From Muricea muricata (Eukaryota; Cnidaria; Anthozoa; Malacalcyonacea; Plexauridae): a stretch of DNA of 64,000 nucleotides. The stretch lies in NCBI GenBank assembly GCA_963855995.1, contig OY979720.1, forward strand, positions 16,016,430 through 16,080,429, read 5' to 3'. The position numbers were made by a program, and so were the translations under genes. Every line of letters starts with the position of its first letter. Positions within the stretch are counted from its first letter, which is position 1. The notes beneath the pieces were generated by a model. That model was not told the origin of the DNA. It ran no database searches and was given only the letters and a program-made list of their open reading frames with translations. Shown one piece after another: positions 36,568-48,528 of the stretch.

Positions 36568-39500
36568 CAGGTTTATATTTACTCCGGAACAGTTAACACA
36601 ACGAAAAGCCCATGCCCATTCAGCTAAGGTTTTACGTTTGAAAATTCAATCAAAAACTCAGTCTAAGTGGGTTTAAGTAGCTAGAGATAACGTAATTTAT
36701 CTTTTTATTTTGCTTTTTTGTTTATAACGTAATTTATTAGCTAAATGTATGGACTGCGAGGGTGTGCGCCGTGTGTAAGTTGCATGGGGTTAGGTTTATT
36801 AAAGGAATTAAAATTTTTGAAAGTATGCTTAAAAACCAAAATCTGTCGTCACTTCTAACAAAACAGTTAAGAGTAGGTTTCAACATCAACGAAATTGATC
36901 TATACTATTAACTAAGAAAAATGCGAATTAAGTTTTTTGTACGAGCTTTTTCTGTTTACGTTTGATCTAAAATATCCAAATAAATTGCATTTAAAATGCA
37001 TACTTTACCGAAATTTTAACTCTTTTAATTTTCGAAATTGGGTGGCAGTCGGGGTGGTGGTGGTGCATGCGGGTTTATCAGCTGTGAGTGACTGTGCGAT
37101 GGCGAGGAAAGTGAAGGTAACGAATGGAATGCAGGAGCTTAGAACTGAGGAAGACAGCTTAGAACTGAGGCAGGTAGGCAGTTGGTAGGATCAGCGGGGG
37201 GCACTTGACATTTTGGCTTTGGGAATCAAATTTGCATGCTAAGTACTTAAGTCACTAACGTTTGTTGTTTTAATTTGTTAGGTACGCGCGGCTGCTCTCT
37301 AGGGAAGATCAACTTAGCAATTGTATTAGCACTTGCAAAGTTGGTCTTCTCTTTGCCGGCTACCCCGGCCAGTTCTCCGAGTGCTACTTCCACCGTGAAT
37401 AAGTAGAAGTACTTGTACTACATGTATAAGTACTTCTACTTAGGTGGAAGTGGCACTTGGGGAGCTGGCCGGGGTAGGGGGATTTTTTTTATTCAATTTC
37501 TCAATTCCCATGGGAATTGAATTTTTAATTAAAAAGGGGTCACAAGTAAATTTTGTATTAAACAATTTATTGAAAAAATTTGTAAAGATCACATACAATT
37601 TGAATAACAATAAAAAGAGATTAACTACCACACATTGTACTTATTAAAATAACAACACAAGAAAACAGAACATGGCAGAGAGAACAATAACACAAGTGAA
37701 TGAACAAAGTCCTAAAAAACTTGGGTCTTTTCAACGTAAGTAAATGTTTATACTTCAAAATATATTATAACAATGAAACAACTTGAAGTGATAAATTTTG
37801 AGAGTTTTGCAAAGGTTTACCCAGCATATAACGAGTTGTTTCACAATTACAAAGAAAAACATGTGGCTCAAAACATGCAACTGATAGAGATGACGAGAAG
37901 GCTTAACAAGTCTAAGTAGAAAGGTTTTCAAAAGTTAGTCAAATTTTTATAACCATATGTAACTACCCTGTCAACTCTCCCAGTGGGAAGAACCGGAGTA
38001 CCCGGAGAAAACCCACGAGTTTTGGCGGAGCGTTGACCAACGCTTTTTCAAATACAGCCAGCCTCACAGAAGAAAGGTATTTTTGTCAAAAGAAAAATAT
38101 TATTTTTAATCAATTGTGCTTTTATAAGTCAGAAAAAATACATGCACGAATTACCAACGAATTTTGATGGCTTTGAGACATGTAACGTGGGCACATAATT
38201 CTTCCTAAAAATACTTTTTTGTACTCGAAACAACCCTTCAAAACGTCGAAAAACAACGAAGAAACGATTTTTTTATAAATTCCAAATTGACCAAGCTGTA
38301 ATGTTCGGAGCCACATTTTTCTTATTGCGTTTCTAACCTGACAATGTGAAATGCACTAAACATTGCTACCTTTATTTTTTTTAACAAAAAATTCAAAAAT
38401 ACATAGAATAAAAACCAAGCATTTTTAGAATATTGTGTGTAGCACGACATTTTTCAGAAACCAATCTCTTACACTTTTCTTTGCATAACAGTGCATGCGA
38501 TCTATTTTTCGCAAAAAAAATACAAACAAAGTCTCAGACATCTCATTTTTCTGGTGGGCACAAGAACAGAAGCTTTTTGTTCAAATTGTGATAATTTATT
38601 TGAGATAACTTTGGGCAAAATTCTATTTTTCATTGAAAACAGCCGAAAAATCAATGCTTTGGCTTTGCCCAGCAACTAATGAAGTCACTCGATAGTGAAG
38701 TTGCTTTATATACAATTGATAGTTTCAATGTTAAAGAGACCAAAATAAAAGTAGAAATACATAACTTAGATTGATCTTGGATTGAAAAGTAAAAAATTTA
38801 TTCGAAGAATCAATTTAAATTTAGTCTTTTTGGAAGGTACCATTGTCAGGTTAGGAACATATCTCTTTGAAGTATAAATTCATCTTTACTTACTTGTTGA
38901 AAAGACTATATTCAAGAGCCATGTAAACCTGTTTTCTTATATTATTATTACCACGCAAGTATTACAAAGTGGAATATTTGAAATATAAACTTGAACTGAA
39001 GCAAAGGAAATGCACATACAAATTCAGAAATATTTCAATTGCCAAAATACAAATTCACCACAACCAAACAATATAAAAAGTTCCAGAAGGCAATATGTTG
39101 TAATTTTAATTAAGAAACTTATAAAGTAATAAATCATACAGGAAACACAAAAGGAATCATCAGATATCTCGCCTTCAGCTTGGGTTTGTATATCCGATAC
39201 AACCCGGTCACTTGTATTGTAAATAGTACAAATCAAAATTGTTATCAAATCAAAGTCTCAAACTAATTTAAATTATTCTACTCCGTATAATGCCAGACAG
39301 TTTTACTTTTTCTCAGGAAAGACCTTATGTTCAACAAGGTAAATTTGGCATGTTAATTAAGAAGTCTGTAAAATTTGAAATTGCATAGTATCAACTAAAA
39401 GCTTCATGTGACTTAAAACTTTTTCAAGTCGATGTAATACGAAGAACTCTGGTAAAGTATTTACTGTATCCAGGCATCAATAGAAAACTTTTAAAATTAA

Positions 39501-40950
39501 AAATTGTAGTTACTTATACTTATTATTGGCCAACATCTGTACTGCTTGTTTATCTAGAAAATCTGGCATACTGTCAATTTTTTTAGTCCAAGGAAACTTT
39601 TTTACTCTTAAATTCTTACATCTGCCACATCTTTTCTTTGCTAATAAAAAGAGCCCACAGAATTTATTTGGCAAGTTGTGGTTTTCTTTTTCATTTAAGA
39701 TATGTAATTAATTGATAAAGTTAAAGAACAACTGCATCAGTTCATCTCAATTCCAAACAAGTTCCACTTTGTAAACAAAAGACAATATGCTAGCTTATTT
39801 TGTCCTTAATAAGTAGTTCATCTTAAAGTTTGAAAGTCAACATTCTAGTACAAAATCACAAAGTCTGTATCTAAGATAAATTACCAGTAGTATAAAATAT
39901 TACAAAGTATTTTTTTAACTTTAAAGGGTCCAATATAACATTGAGAACTATTGTGATTTTCAAATGAACTTTCCAAACTTTCAAATGAACACTCAAAGCC
40001 AGCTTAAACAAAAGATGATTGAGATAGTAAACCAGGAAATAACATAGGTGTTGTAATTTTTTATCAAAAATATGATATAGTGCATATAACAGAAACATTT
40101 CAATTAAAAAGTAGAAATATATTTCCTGTGGTTAGTTTTAATTGCTACATATATTGAAATTTTAGTATAATAATGGATGTTTTTGTTTCTGGCAAAGTCA
40201 CCTCAATCTCCTTATGTTTAACCAACATTACAAAGTCAAATAATGACAAACACGAATGATTAAACACAAATTTATATTTTAATGGGTAAAAATAAATATG
40301 TCCAAATTAGTATAATCATGCATATAGGTCTAGTAGGGTACCAATTTTTAGAAACAGAATTGTGTTGTTTAGAGGCATAACATATAAAATTGCTAGATTT
40401 GATATTTCAGTTTTTTAAGAAAGCCTTTTGTATGTGTTTTCATGAACTCTTGGGCCATAATTCAATTGATTTGAACCAAATAAGATTCTAACTTTCTTTT
40501 AAAACACAGTTCATCATTATTTGACTTTTTCTAAGATTAAAATGCTTCTGGAGCACATGAGATTCCACGGTATGTGTACCCACAAAATAATCGTCAAATT
40601 AGGTGAGAATGAAACCGTCATGTCCAAAATTATACCGTCCCAAATTGTCCCATATTCAATATTGTACATGCAATATTCCAATACCTTTAACAATTTCATT
40701 TTTCATAATCTGCCAGTTGTTGAGAGGAGGTTAAGCATTTTGTCGATCTACAAACAAATTTCAAAGAATTCTATTGAAGATAGATAACTGAAATGGTAAA
40801 CAAACTGCAAAAGATAACAATGCAAGTGGTTGTGTAAAAACTAAAGACCACGTAAAGTCGGCCATTCTGTACAGTGTTTGGATTTGACAGTTTGAATTTT
40901 AATTGCCTCAAGAAAAGTCTAAAAGGCATTAAAAACATAACATTCCTTGT

Positions 40951-41359
40951 TACTCCGCCTGCCGTAGGCGAGGCGGAGTTTTAAATTCGCCCCGTTTCTG
41001 TTTTTTTTTTTTTTTTATTTTTTTTTCGGTGTCAGAAGTCGGTGCAGCGCTCATGGGTGATACCGCTGGCACAAACCGCGTGAGCCGACCTAAACACGGC
41101 GTTTAAACTCAATTTCTAGCGAAATGTGTCAACAAAACACGCATTTAAACATGCATGCTAGAACATCTAAACCGCAAGAAGGTTTTACGTGCAAAGATTC
41201 TCATGCAAAATGCTTTAAAACGACAAATTCCAGCGATGTGTCGCGGTGAAGTTTTGAGAGCGTGTTTCCGTCATTTTCTGGTTTATTCCTACTTTTAAGG
41301 AAATTTAGAAATTTCTACACAAGAATCAAACGCAAATTCTACTGAAATATCTACATACA
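40951..41359. repeat. Dispersed repeat A, copy 2
   Basis: Direct-orientation copy of 14274-14678, differing by a few bases and a 2-bp insertion. It begins at the last base of the palindrome's right arm. Confidence 0.85.
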
Positions 41360-41931
41360 AAACACTTTTTTTAACATGTAATAGTTAACAAAAAGGGACA
41401 GGAAGGTTCTTCATCAAAACATTGCTCCAGAAATGTTTTAAAACGGCAAATTCTGATAGACTCCATCATTCCATGATTAAGGAATGAGTCTAGGAAATGT
41501 GTTCCTAATTCTAAACACGTTGTGATTGCTTTCCTTGGTTTTCTATTTCTACCTATGTTGAGATGCTAATATTTCGTGCAAAATGATTTATTTGCTTGTA
41601 GGATCTCATGTAATTATAAAAGGTAAGAGACATTTTACATTCCAATTCCAGAAATACATAATATTATGTTAGTCTAAAGTTCCCAACAAATTATATCGTG
41701 GATACTTCAGACTTCAAACTTAATAGCTTAGTATTTTTTTTAATTTTTGTTGTTTTTATGAGCGATTTTAATACTTGTTTTGTTAGAACGTCAACAGTCA
41801 TAGCTGAGTGCGGCATTTTAGTCTTTACCTATAGTATTTATGATAACTTTCTTATAAAAAAATTGACATGTTTATTGTTGAATAGTTGACTCAGAGAAAG
41901 GATTTCAAATTGGATATCACAGAAAATACAG
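41360..41931. other. Unassigned AT-rich sequence
   Basis: No gene or repeat recognised. A short open frame of 63 codons is very Phe/Ile-rich and unlikely to be real. Confidence 0.5.
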
Positions 41932-41938
41932 ATCACAG

Positions 41939-43417
41939 CACAAGCGGCCCAAACGCGCGCTAGACTGTAACAATTATTGTATATTTGATATATAGAAAAA
42001 TATATCACTAAAATATATTTTAAAATTAAATTTACTTGCCTATTTGATTGTGTGTACTGCTTTTGTTGTTATTTTGCTGTTATAATATTTTTTAAACGCT
42101 TTACAGTCGATGGTTGCGACGAGTCACTTGTGTACATATAATAAGTAAAAGGCTGCAGACTCCCGCCCGTCGATCCGTCGACGCGAGAACTTTGAGTCAA
42201 AAATTCGCCCACTTAAATAACTCCATTCTCAAAAAAAAGTCGTCAGCATGTAGATCAGATGCCGTTCTTCGAAAATACTACGATACTTTGCCGAGATCCA
42301 CACAATTTCGACAATTATTCAACGATGAAAATCAAAATCGCTTTTATGTCGAACTTGGAAAGACCGATCACTGCTACTGCGGCGGCTTGGCAGCCAGGCC
42401 TTCTTGACCGTTGGGATTTACAGGGGGGGGGGGGGGGCAGACGGCGCCAGCGCGCAGCATGCAAATACCAAGCAAATATTTCCGGTAACAGACAGCCAAT
42501 CGCTACGGAGCTAGAGACTGTTTACATTTACTTACTTCATAATAACACAGACAAACAACCGCAACATTTTTTCGCGTTTGATTCAGATTTTTAATACATT
42601 CTCTAACCACCACGCTCTTGCCAACACCAGCCTGACCAGCTATCAAAGCGTTGTGCCCAGCGAGCACGAACTTAAGAATATTTCTCTGATCACAATTAAG
42701 TTCAAACATACTTCCAGAAAGACTGAGAAAAGTACAGACAGTTAACGTCAAAGCACAAGTAAGTCGACAAGCTCGAAGAGAAATATGAGCTTATTATATA
42801 TTACTACTCTGTGTTATTATGAAGTAAGTAAATGTAAACAGTCTCTAGCTCCGTAGCGATTGGCTGTCTGTTACCGGAAATATTTGCTTGGTATTTGCAT
42901 GCTGCGCGCTGGCGCCGTCTGCCCCCCCCCCCCTGTAAATCCCAACGGTCAAGAAGGCCTGGCTGCCAAGCCGCCGCCGTAGCAGTGATCGGTCTTTCCA
43001 AGTTCGACATAAAAGCGATTTTGATTTTCATCGTTGAATAATTGTCGAAATTGTGTGGATCTCGGCAAAGTATCGTAGTATTTTCGAAGAACGGCATCTG
43101 ATCTACATGCTGACGACTTTTTTTTGAGAATGGAGTTATTTAAGTGGGCGAATTTTTGACTCAAAGTTCTCGCGTCGACGGATCGACGGGCGGGAGTCTG
43201 CAGCCTTTTACTTATTATATGTACACAAGTGACTCGTCGCAACCATCGACTGTAAAGCGTTTAAAAAATATTATAACAGCAAAATAACAGCAAAAGCAGT
43301 ACACACAATCAAATAGGCAAGTAAATTTAATTTTAAAATATATTTTAGTGATATATTTTTCTATATATCAAATATACAATAATTGTTACAGTCTAGCGCG
43401 CGTTTGGGCCGCCTGTG
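41939..43417. mobile_element. Foldback DNA transposon with about 610-bp inverted arms, 7-bp TSD and captured helicase fragment
   Basis: The arms 41939-42550 and 42809-43417 are near-perfect inverse copies. Outer ends are CACAAGCGGCCCAAACGCGC and, on the other strand, CACAGGCGGCCCAAACGCGC. The flanking direct repeat ATCACAG occurs at 41932-41938 and 43418-43424. A C/G run (about 42423-42437 and 42922-42934) differs in length between arms. The loop (42551-42808) contains a PIF1-like piece. There is no transposase. A 7-bp duplication does not by itself identify the superfamily (hAT and P elements usually give 8 bp). Confidence 0.88.
42551..42709 (-). pseudogene. PIF1-type DNA helicase fragment (53 codons, Walker A) in foldback loop
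   Basis: The minus-strand frame reads FELNCDQRNILKFVLAGHNA, then LIAGQAGVGKSVVVREC and RKNVAVVC. 'LN..QR..L..VL.G.N..I.G.AG.GKS' is the start of the PIF1 helicase domain, with Walker A GQAGVGKS. The similarity stops exactly where the loop joins the arm (42551), so the rest of the helicase is missing. It is preceded by a TTTTCTCAG acceptor-like word, so the capture may include an intron edge. Not a functional helicase by itself. Confidence 0.8.
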
Positions 43418-43609
43418 ATCACAGAAATACTTTTAAGTCGATTACTGCAAAGATTGTTGCTATAATTATTAATATAGCAAGAAAAAAACTCAAAAATGCC
43501 AAATAAAAAAAGGAACAAAATTTAACTTAAATTCTAACTTAAATTTAGTAAAATTTCAACTGGCACTTTCTCAATTTGCCAAAACTTTATCAGACACCCT
43601 GCCTATATA

Positions 43610-44190
43610 CCAATGTTTTAACTGACACCTGAAGCTTTCTGGAAGTAAATACTTTGTCAGCATGTCGAAAGTCTAACTGACAACTTGTGGGCATGTACAG
43701 GTCAAAGTCTAACCGACATCTTGTCAACAAGCCAAAAGCCTTACCGACATCTTGTCAACAAGCCAAAAGCCTAACCAACATCTTGTCACCAAGCCAAAAG
43801 CCTAACCGACATCTTGTCAACAAGCGAAAAGCATTACCGACATCTTTCAACAAGCCAAAAGCCTAACCAACATCTTGTCAACAAGCCAAAAGCCTAACTG
43901 ACATTTTGTCAACAAGCCAAAAACCTAACCGACATCTTGTCAACATGCCAAAAGTCTAACTAGGAGCATATCAACATGTCAAAAGTCCATTTCAAAGCTT
44001 GTCCACATATCAAAAGACTAACTCAGATCTTATCAACATGTCAAAAGTCTGGTCGAAAACTTGTCAACAAGTCAAAATCCTTACCAACATTTAATAAACA
44101 TGCCAAATATTTACCTGACACCTTATCAACACATCAAATATCTAATTCAAAGCTTGTCAATATATCAAAAGGCTAGCCAACATTTTCCCA
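43610..44190 (+). repeat. Minisatellite, about 31-bp unit
   Basis: Around 18 imperfect copies of a unit like CATCTTGTCAACAAGCCAAA AGCCTAACCGA. Copies in the middle (43700-43960) are most alike and the edges are diverged. An open frame within it (about 43976-44176) is a by-product of the repeat. Confidence 0.88.
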
Positions 44191-44199
44191 ACAAATTAT

Positions 44200-45011
44200 A
44201 TCGTGGCTACTTCAGGCAGTGTGCTACAGAATAGATTTAATAAATTAATGGATTTAATAGATTGATGTATTGTATACACTTTTAGCAAAATTTTCTTTAC
44301 TTGCAAAATAAAACAGCTATATGTTGGTGGTATTATGGCAAAAGAATCTTGTTTAACATATGTACTATGAAAGTCTTTAATTTAAATTAAATTCTAAAAA
44401 CTGCAATCCTACTAGGACTCTGGACAGAGTGCCTGGCAGGTCACTCAGACATTGATTTTTGGTTATCTTAGTGATTACATAAGATGTGCTAGCAATGTCT
44501 TAAGATGCCTTGGAAGGTACCCTAATAATAATTGATTTAAAAAGGAATTAGTTGGGCAGAACAGAAATAAGTGAATATACCCCACCCCCAATGAACGCTC
44601 TAGTTACAGCCCTGCCTGGTTTTGTGCCCATTTTCGTTTGGCAGGCGGAGTGAACACCTTAGCAGGCGTCTTGTTTGGGACGATAAAGTCAGGGGGGAAA
44701 ATTGAAGCCAATTTGATACAATTTTTTCAAGTATTAAGTTGAAATATTAACGTCAAAAATTGGGTCGTATGTCAAATGAAAGCTATTACAAAATTATGTA
44801 TTTGCTTTGAAGGGAAATTTGCCATATTTTGCAAAATTGCAGTTGTTTTTGCATTTTTTAGGCATTTCATTTTTTGTCTAAAGTCCGCTTTTTAATAGCT
44901 TCAATTTGATGTACGGTCCGATCATTCGCGTTAAGTATCTCGTCTCAAAATTAAAAAAAAACTAACTTGGCTTCGCCCATTAACTAAACTTCTGTATTGA
45001 GTTAGCGTTCC
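44200..45011. other. Unassigned intergenic sequence
   Basis: No coding frame or known repeat recognised. Confidence 0.5.
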
Positions 45012-45015
45012 AGTT

Positions 45016-45777
45016 GTATTACCATAGATCACCCGGGAACGCTGTGTTTTGTTTTGTTTTTATCGATGTGACGTATGCATGATTATAATTATCCTAAGGC
45101 TAAGGTTGGCCGTAGGCAACTTCACGCAAACAGACAAACTAACGATACATAGACCCGTAAATAATCCGAAAATACTTCGCATATCAAATACGACGTTTCA
45201 AATAGATTTCAGAATACGAATTTGCAATCTCATTGGCTGTCAGGAAACAGTCAAACTTGTACAGCCAATGAGATTGCTAATTCGTATTCTGAAATCAGTT
45301 TGGAACGTCGTGAAAAGCAACAAGAGCGAATCCCGCATCGTCCCATGCAAAAATTTAACAAATATACAGACGTTTTTCGTCTTTTTGTTCTTTTTACAAA
45401 CTTGTTTCACAAGTTAAAAACATTAAGTATATAAAAAAATATCGTAGATCTTATTTCTATTATTATTTTAGCGTGGTTGTAAAGATATGCGAAGTATTTT
45501 CGGATTATTTACGGACCTATGTATCTTTAATTTTTGTGAAGTTTTCCACTAGCGATTTTTTTCACGCGAAGCGACTTTTCTCTTTTGTCTAAGCCAGTCT
45601 AAGCTCAATTAGTTCCGCATGGTTGCAGCTGAAAGCTCAAGAACAAAGGGAAAAGTCGCTTCGCGCGAAAAAATTCGCTAGTGGAAAACCGCTTTAGGGT
45701 AATTATAATTATGCATACGTCACATGGATCAAAACAAAACAAAACACCTTCAAAATACCTACTATCTATGGTATTAC
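45016..45777. mobile_element. Multi-hairpin foldback element (762 bp)
   Basis: Ends GTATTACCATAGAT / ATCTATGGTATTAC with a 4-bp direct repeat AGTT on both sides (45012-45015, 45778-45781). Outer arms share TGTTTTGTTTTG and GTGACGTATGCAT. Inside are three further inverted pairs. These are AATAATCCGAAAATACTTCG (about 45160-45182) with its inverse at about 45490-45512; CAATCTCATTGGCTGT with ACAGCCAATGAGATTG (45225-45275); and CGCGAAGCGACTTTTC with GAAAAGTCGCTTCGCG (45576-45665). No ORF. Confidence 0.75.
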
Positions 45778-45781
45778 AGTT

Positions 45782-47820
45782 CAATGAGTAATATTCATGC
45801 TCTGGGTACGAGGCCGTTCAGGGGTCGCTTGCTCAAAAGCAGGTCAGCTTAATTAACCCTAGTTTTCCAAGAGCTTATTTGTGTAGAGTTGAAGATATTT
45901 TTTCATCGAAGTTTTCTTTTCTCAAGTTTTATAAAAAAGGGACGTATTGGAATACTCAACTGACAAAAACAGTGCAGGATTAAATTCTAACACATGGTTA
46001 GCGCGAACCAAGCTTTGAATAACTAGCTCCAAGGTCACCAAAAGTGCGCTGATTTACTCATCTAGGACTTCTTTCCAGCCAATCATGGTTTTCAGCCTGT
46101 TTTTTTACAGAGTTTCGAACAATTTATGCGTTACAAAAGATCTTGTCAAAAGAATCAGTAGATAAAGACATAAAAGTTTGGACGGCGACGCCATATTGTC
46201 TGGTAAATAGGGCGTTTTTTAAAGTTCATGTTTACTCTCAACGGAAGTTACGGAACATCTATCTTTTTGATAGTAGACTTCCCATTCGAAGGCCGAGGCG
46301 ATTCGAATTGCTTATCAAAACACTTTACACCACATTAAAGGTATGACGCCGTCTTCATGTTTGGCATTCCTCTATTTCAAAAATGCAATTGTAGATACGT
46401 TGCTTGGATATTTGAAAGGCTTTTCTGCCGCTATCACAGTTCAATATACGATCAAAGAATCAAAATAAGGTTTTGCAAGAACAGCAGCAAACCAATTGTT
46501 AAACTGTATAAAGAAGGCCTAATTGTGCGTTTTGTAGTGGAATGAGGGTATCTTTGATGCGCACTACTCTGCATCAGCACTTTAGCAACACCCAAGTAGC
46601 GTCTTGCCCTTCTTTTGGCTAATCCCATAATCTGCCTTAAAAATTTTCCCATACCAAAACTACTATTACTATTTTCTCTCAAGTACTCTAAACGAATGAG
46701 ATAAGACATACGTTGATCAAACATGAAAAAAAGTCGCCTTATGGCTTATCTTTCAATTACATCGGCTGTATACGTCATTGATTTCACTGACACAATCGAT
46801 TTTCCAGTGTAGCTTCTCGCTGACACAGATGTGATCAAAATGGTTATGACACAACATTGATCAACAGTAACCCGTCAAGTGGGAGACATTGATATGAATA
46901 TAATATCCCCTCCCAAATTAAACCGACTGTTCGGATATGTCCACGTCCTTGTGAAAAACATTAATTGAACGTTTTCGTAAAATTCAATAAACTTTTCCTG
47001 GCAAGACAAAACAGCCCCGAGAAACCGCTGAACAACGGTAACTGATATTTGTTTTGAAAAACAGACTTAAAATGCTCAGTAAATGTAAATCATCAGGATC
47101 CGATTTTGTGATGGATAAGAACCGAGCCCATTTGCTTCAGTTGTCATGCATGTATGAATATAATTAATTCAAATTTCCATAAAATCTGGAAATCATCTTC
47201 TTAAAAAATCAAGTTTTATTTGATGAATAATCACTTGAACGATCATTGAAAATACATTAACTGAATCTTTGGTGCACCTTAAGCTGACCGCACCATACAG
47301 CCTGATGAACAACAGGCGAAACGGAAAAATGTTACAAAATCTTTCTCCACAAATGCAAAGCATTGCTAAAATATATTGCTAATCATAAAATATCTAGATC
47401 TGCGCACCACCTCTGCTTTCAAAGAAATTTATCTCAGCATATTTTTGATCGTGTACAGTGATTTGATCGGATCTAACATAATTACAATTAGAGATTCCTA
47501 TCAATTTTTGCTTGGAAAACAACACGAGGATGATGATTAATGATCGCAATGAAGCGAGCCAAACCCAATAAATATAAAATAAGAGGAAGAATACCATGTT
47601 GCCTTTGACATATTTGAAATTGTTGAGATAGTTATTAGAGGACGTTACATTAAATTGACACAGATATGATAAATCCGGAATTAGCTCAGAGGATTTATGT
47701 ATTGGGTGTGTCAAATGACTGAATGGTTTTGTTGAACGGATAGAGTACAGTACAGTACTACACGTAGAGTTAAAACGTTTTGGAGGGCGGTTTATTGTCC
47801 AGAGTGTTTTGTCACTGATT
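45782..47820. other. Unassigned intergenic sequence
   Basis: No recognisable gene. A CTGATGA...GAAAC arrangement lies at 47302-47322 (see findings). Several open frames of 60-100 codons are not protein-like. Confidence 0.5.
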
Positions 47821-47849
47821 GTACCTATTCTTATACATTTTAGTTTGCC

Positions 47850-48528
47850 CGACTAAATGAAACGGATTTGGCCACTTTCGTTTCATTTGTGATTAATGCT
47901 TTCTTGTGTTCTCTGGAGGAGAAGTTATCTAAGTCAAACAACTTCCCTTCCTTCTACATTCGGTACATTGATGACACATTAACCAAACAAAATAGCCTTG
48001 AGTCAGCAGAACCATTCTTATCAATCCTCAACAACTGTCATCCGTCTTTAAGTTTTACTATGGAAGCCCAGCAAGACGGTAAGACACCCTTCCTGGGTAT
48101 AGAGATAACGAAGAAAGATGGTCGATTGGAAACCAAAGTATATATACATCAAGCCAACCAACACTGGTCTCTTGCTCCATTATCACAGCAACGTCGGTAA
48201 GAGATATAAATGATCGCTTATAACAACAATGCTTAACAGGGCATATCGTCTCTCCTCTTCCTGGCAGCATTTTAGCAACGAGTGTCAACGATTGAAAACG
48301 CTCTTTGATCGACTTAAATACCCCCCGCGCCTGGTTGCAGTTGAAAAAGTTTTCGCAACCGGCGGTCCTTTTACCAGCGCTTTTGATAATCCAAATACGA
48401 TCGTACATGCTCTAGCAACCAACAAAATATTAAACCATATGGTGGTTTTGAACCAAACATATCAAAGCACTCAAAAAGGCGAAACACCCACAGAGAGTCC
48501 TTGGACCTATAACTGCCACCATGCATGA
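47850..48528 (+). pseudogene. Penelope-like element reverse transcriptase remnant
   Basis: One frame (47868-48146) has INAFLCSLEEKL, FYIRYIDDTL (RT motif C as YIDD), LNNCHPSLSFTME and KTPFLGIEITKKDG. The next blocks, PTNTGLLLHY then HSNVGKRYK (about 48147-48207) and LNRAYRLSSSWQHFSNECQR (from 48230), are in other frames, so at least two frameshifts have occurred. The order of blocks is that of Penelope-like RTs. The N-terminal fingers and the GIY-YIG endonuclease are not seen. Dead copy. Confidence 0.82.

Larger units (their letters stand above)
16160..40951. repeat. Giant inverted repeat (about 24.8-kb palindrome, arms about 12 kb)
   Basis: Sequence read inward from 16160 on the plus strand matches sequence read inward from 40951 on the minus strand. 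Many landmarks pair: 16160/40951, 18901/38316, 20690/36567, 22765/34627, 26801/31177, 28681/29320. The sum of paired coordinates drifts from 58001 at the centre to 57111 at the ends, because the left arm carries extra segments (see 22566-22700, 23071-23283, 23378-23735 and about 17950-18065). Aligned stretches differ by scattered single bases. No large protein-coding gene is recognised in the arms. Alternatives: a true genomic palindrome, or two haplotypes joined head to head by the assembler. Confidence 0.95.
29289..40951 (-). repeat. Right arm of giant palindrome
   Basis: The shorter arm, 11.66 kb, an inverted copy of 16160-28712. It lacks at least four segments present on the left. The outer end at 40951 runs directly into repeat A copy 2. 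Confidence 0.93.

Noticed and set aside
42114..42540. Protein-like frame MRRVTCVHII... in the foldback arms
   Set aside because: Identical in both inverted arms because of the repeat; contains a C/G homopolymer and no domain.
43976..44176. 66-codon frame in the minisatellite
   Set aside because: Pure by-product of the 31-bp repeat.
43580..44190. CRISPR-like array
   Set aside because: Units are contiguous without unique spacers and the context is eukaryotic.
45049..45434. Frames of 70-122 codons in the multi-hairpin element
   Set aside because: Composition and overlap with hairpins indicate non-coding DNA.
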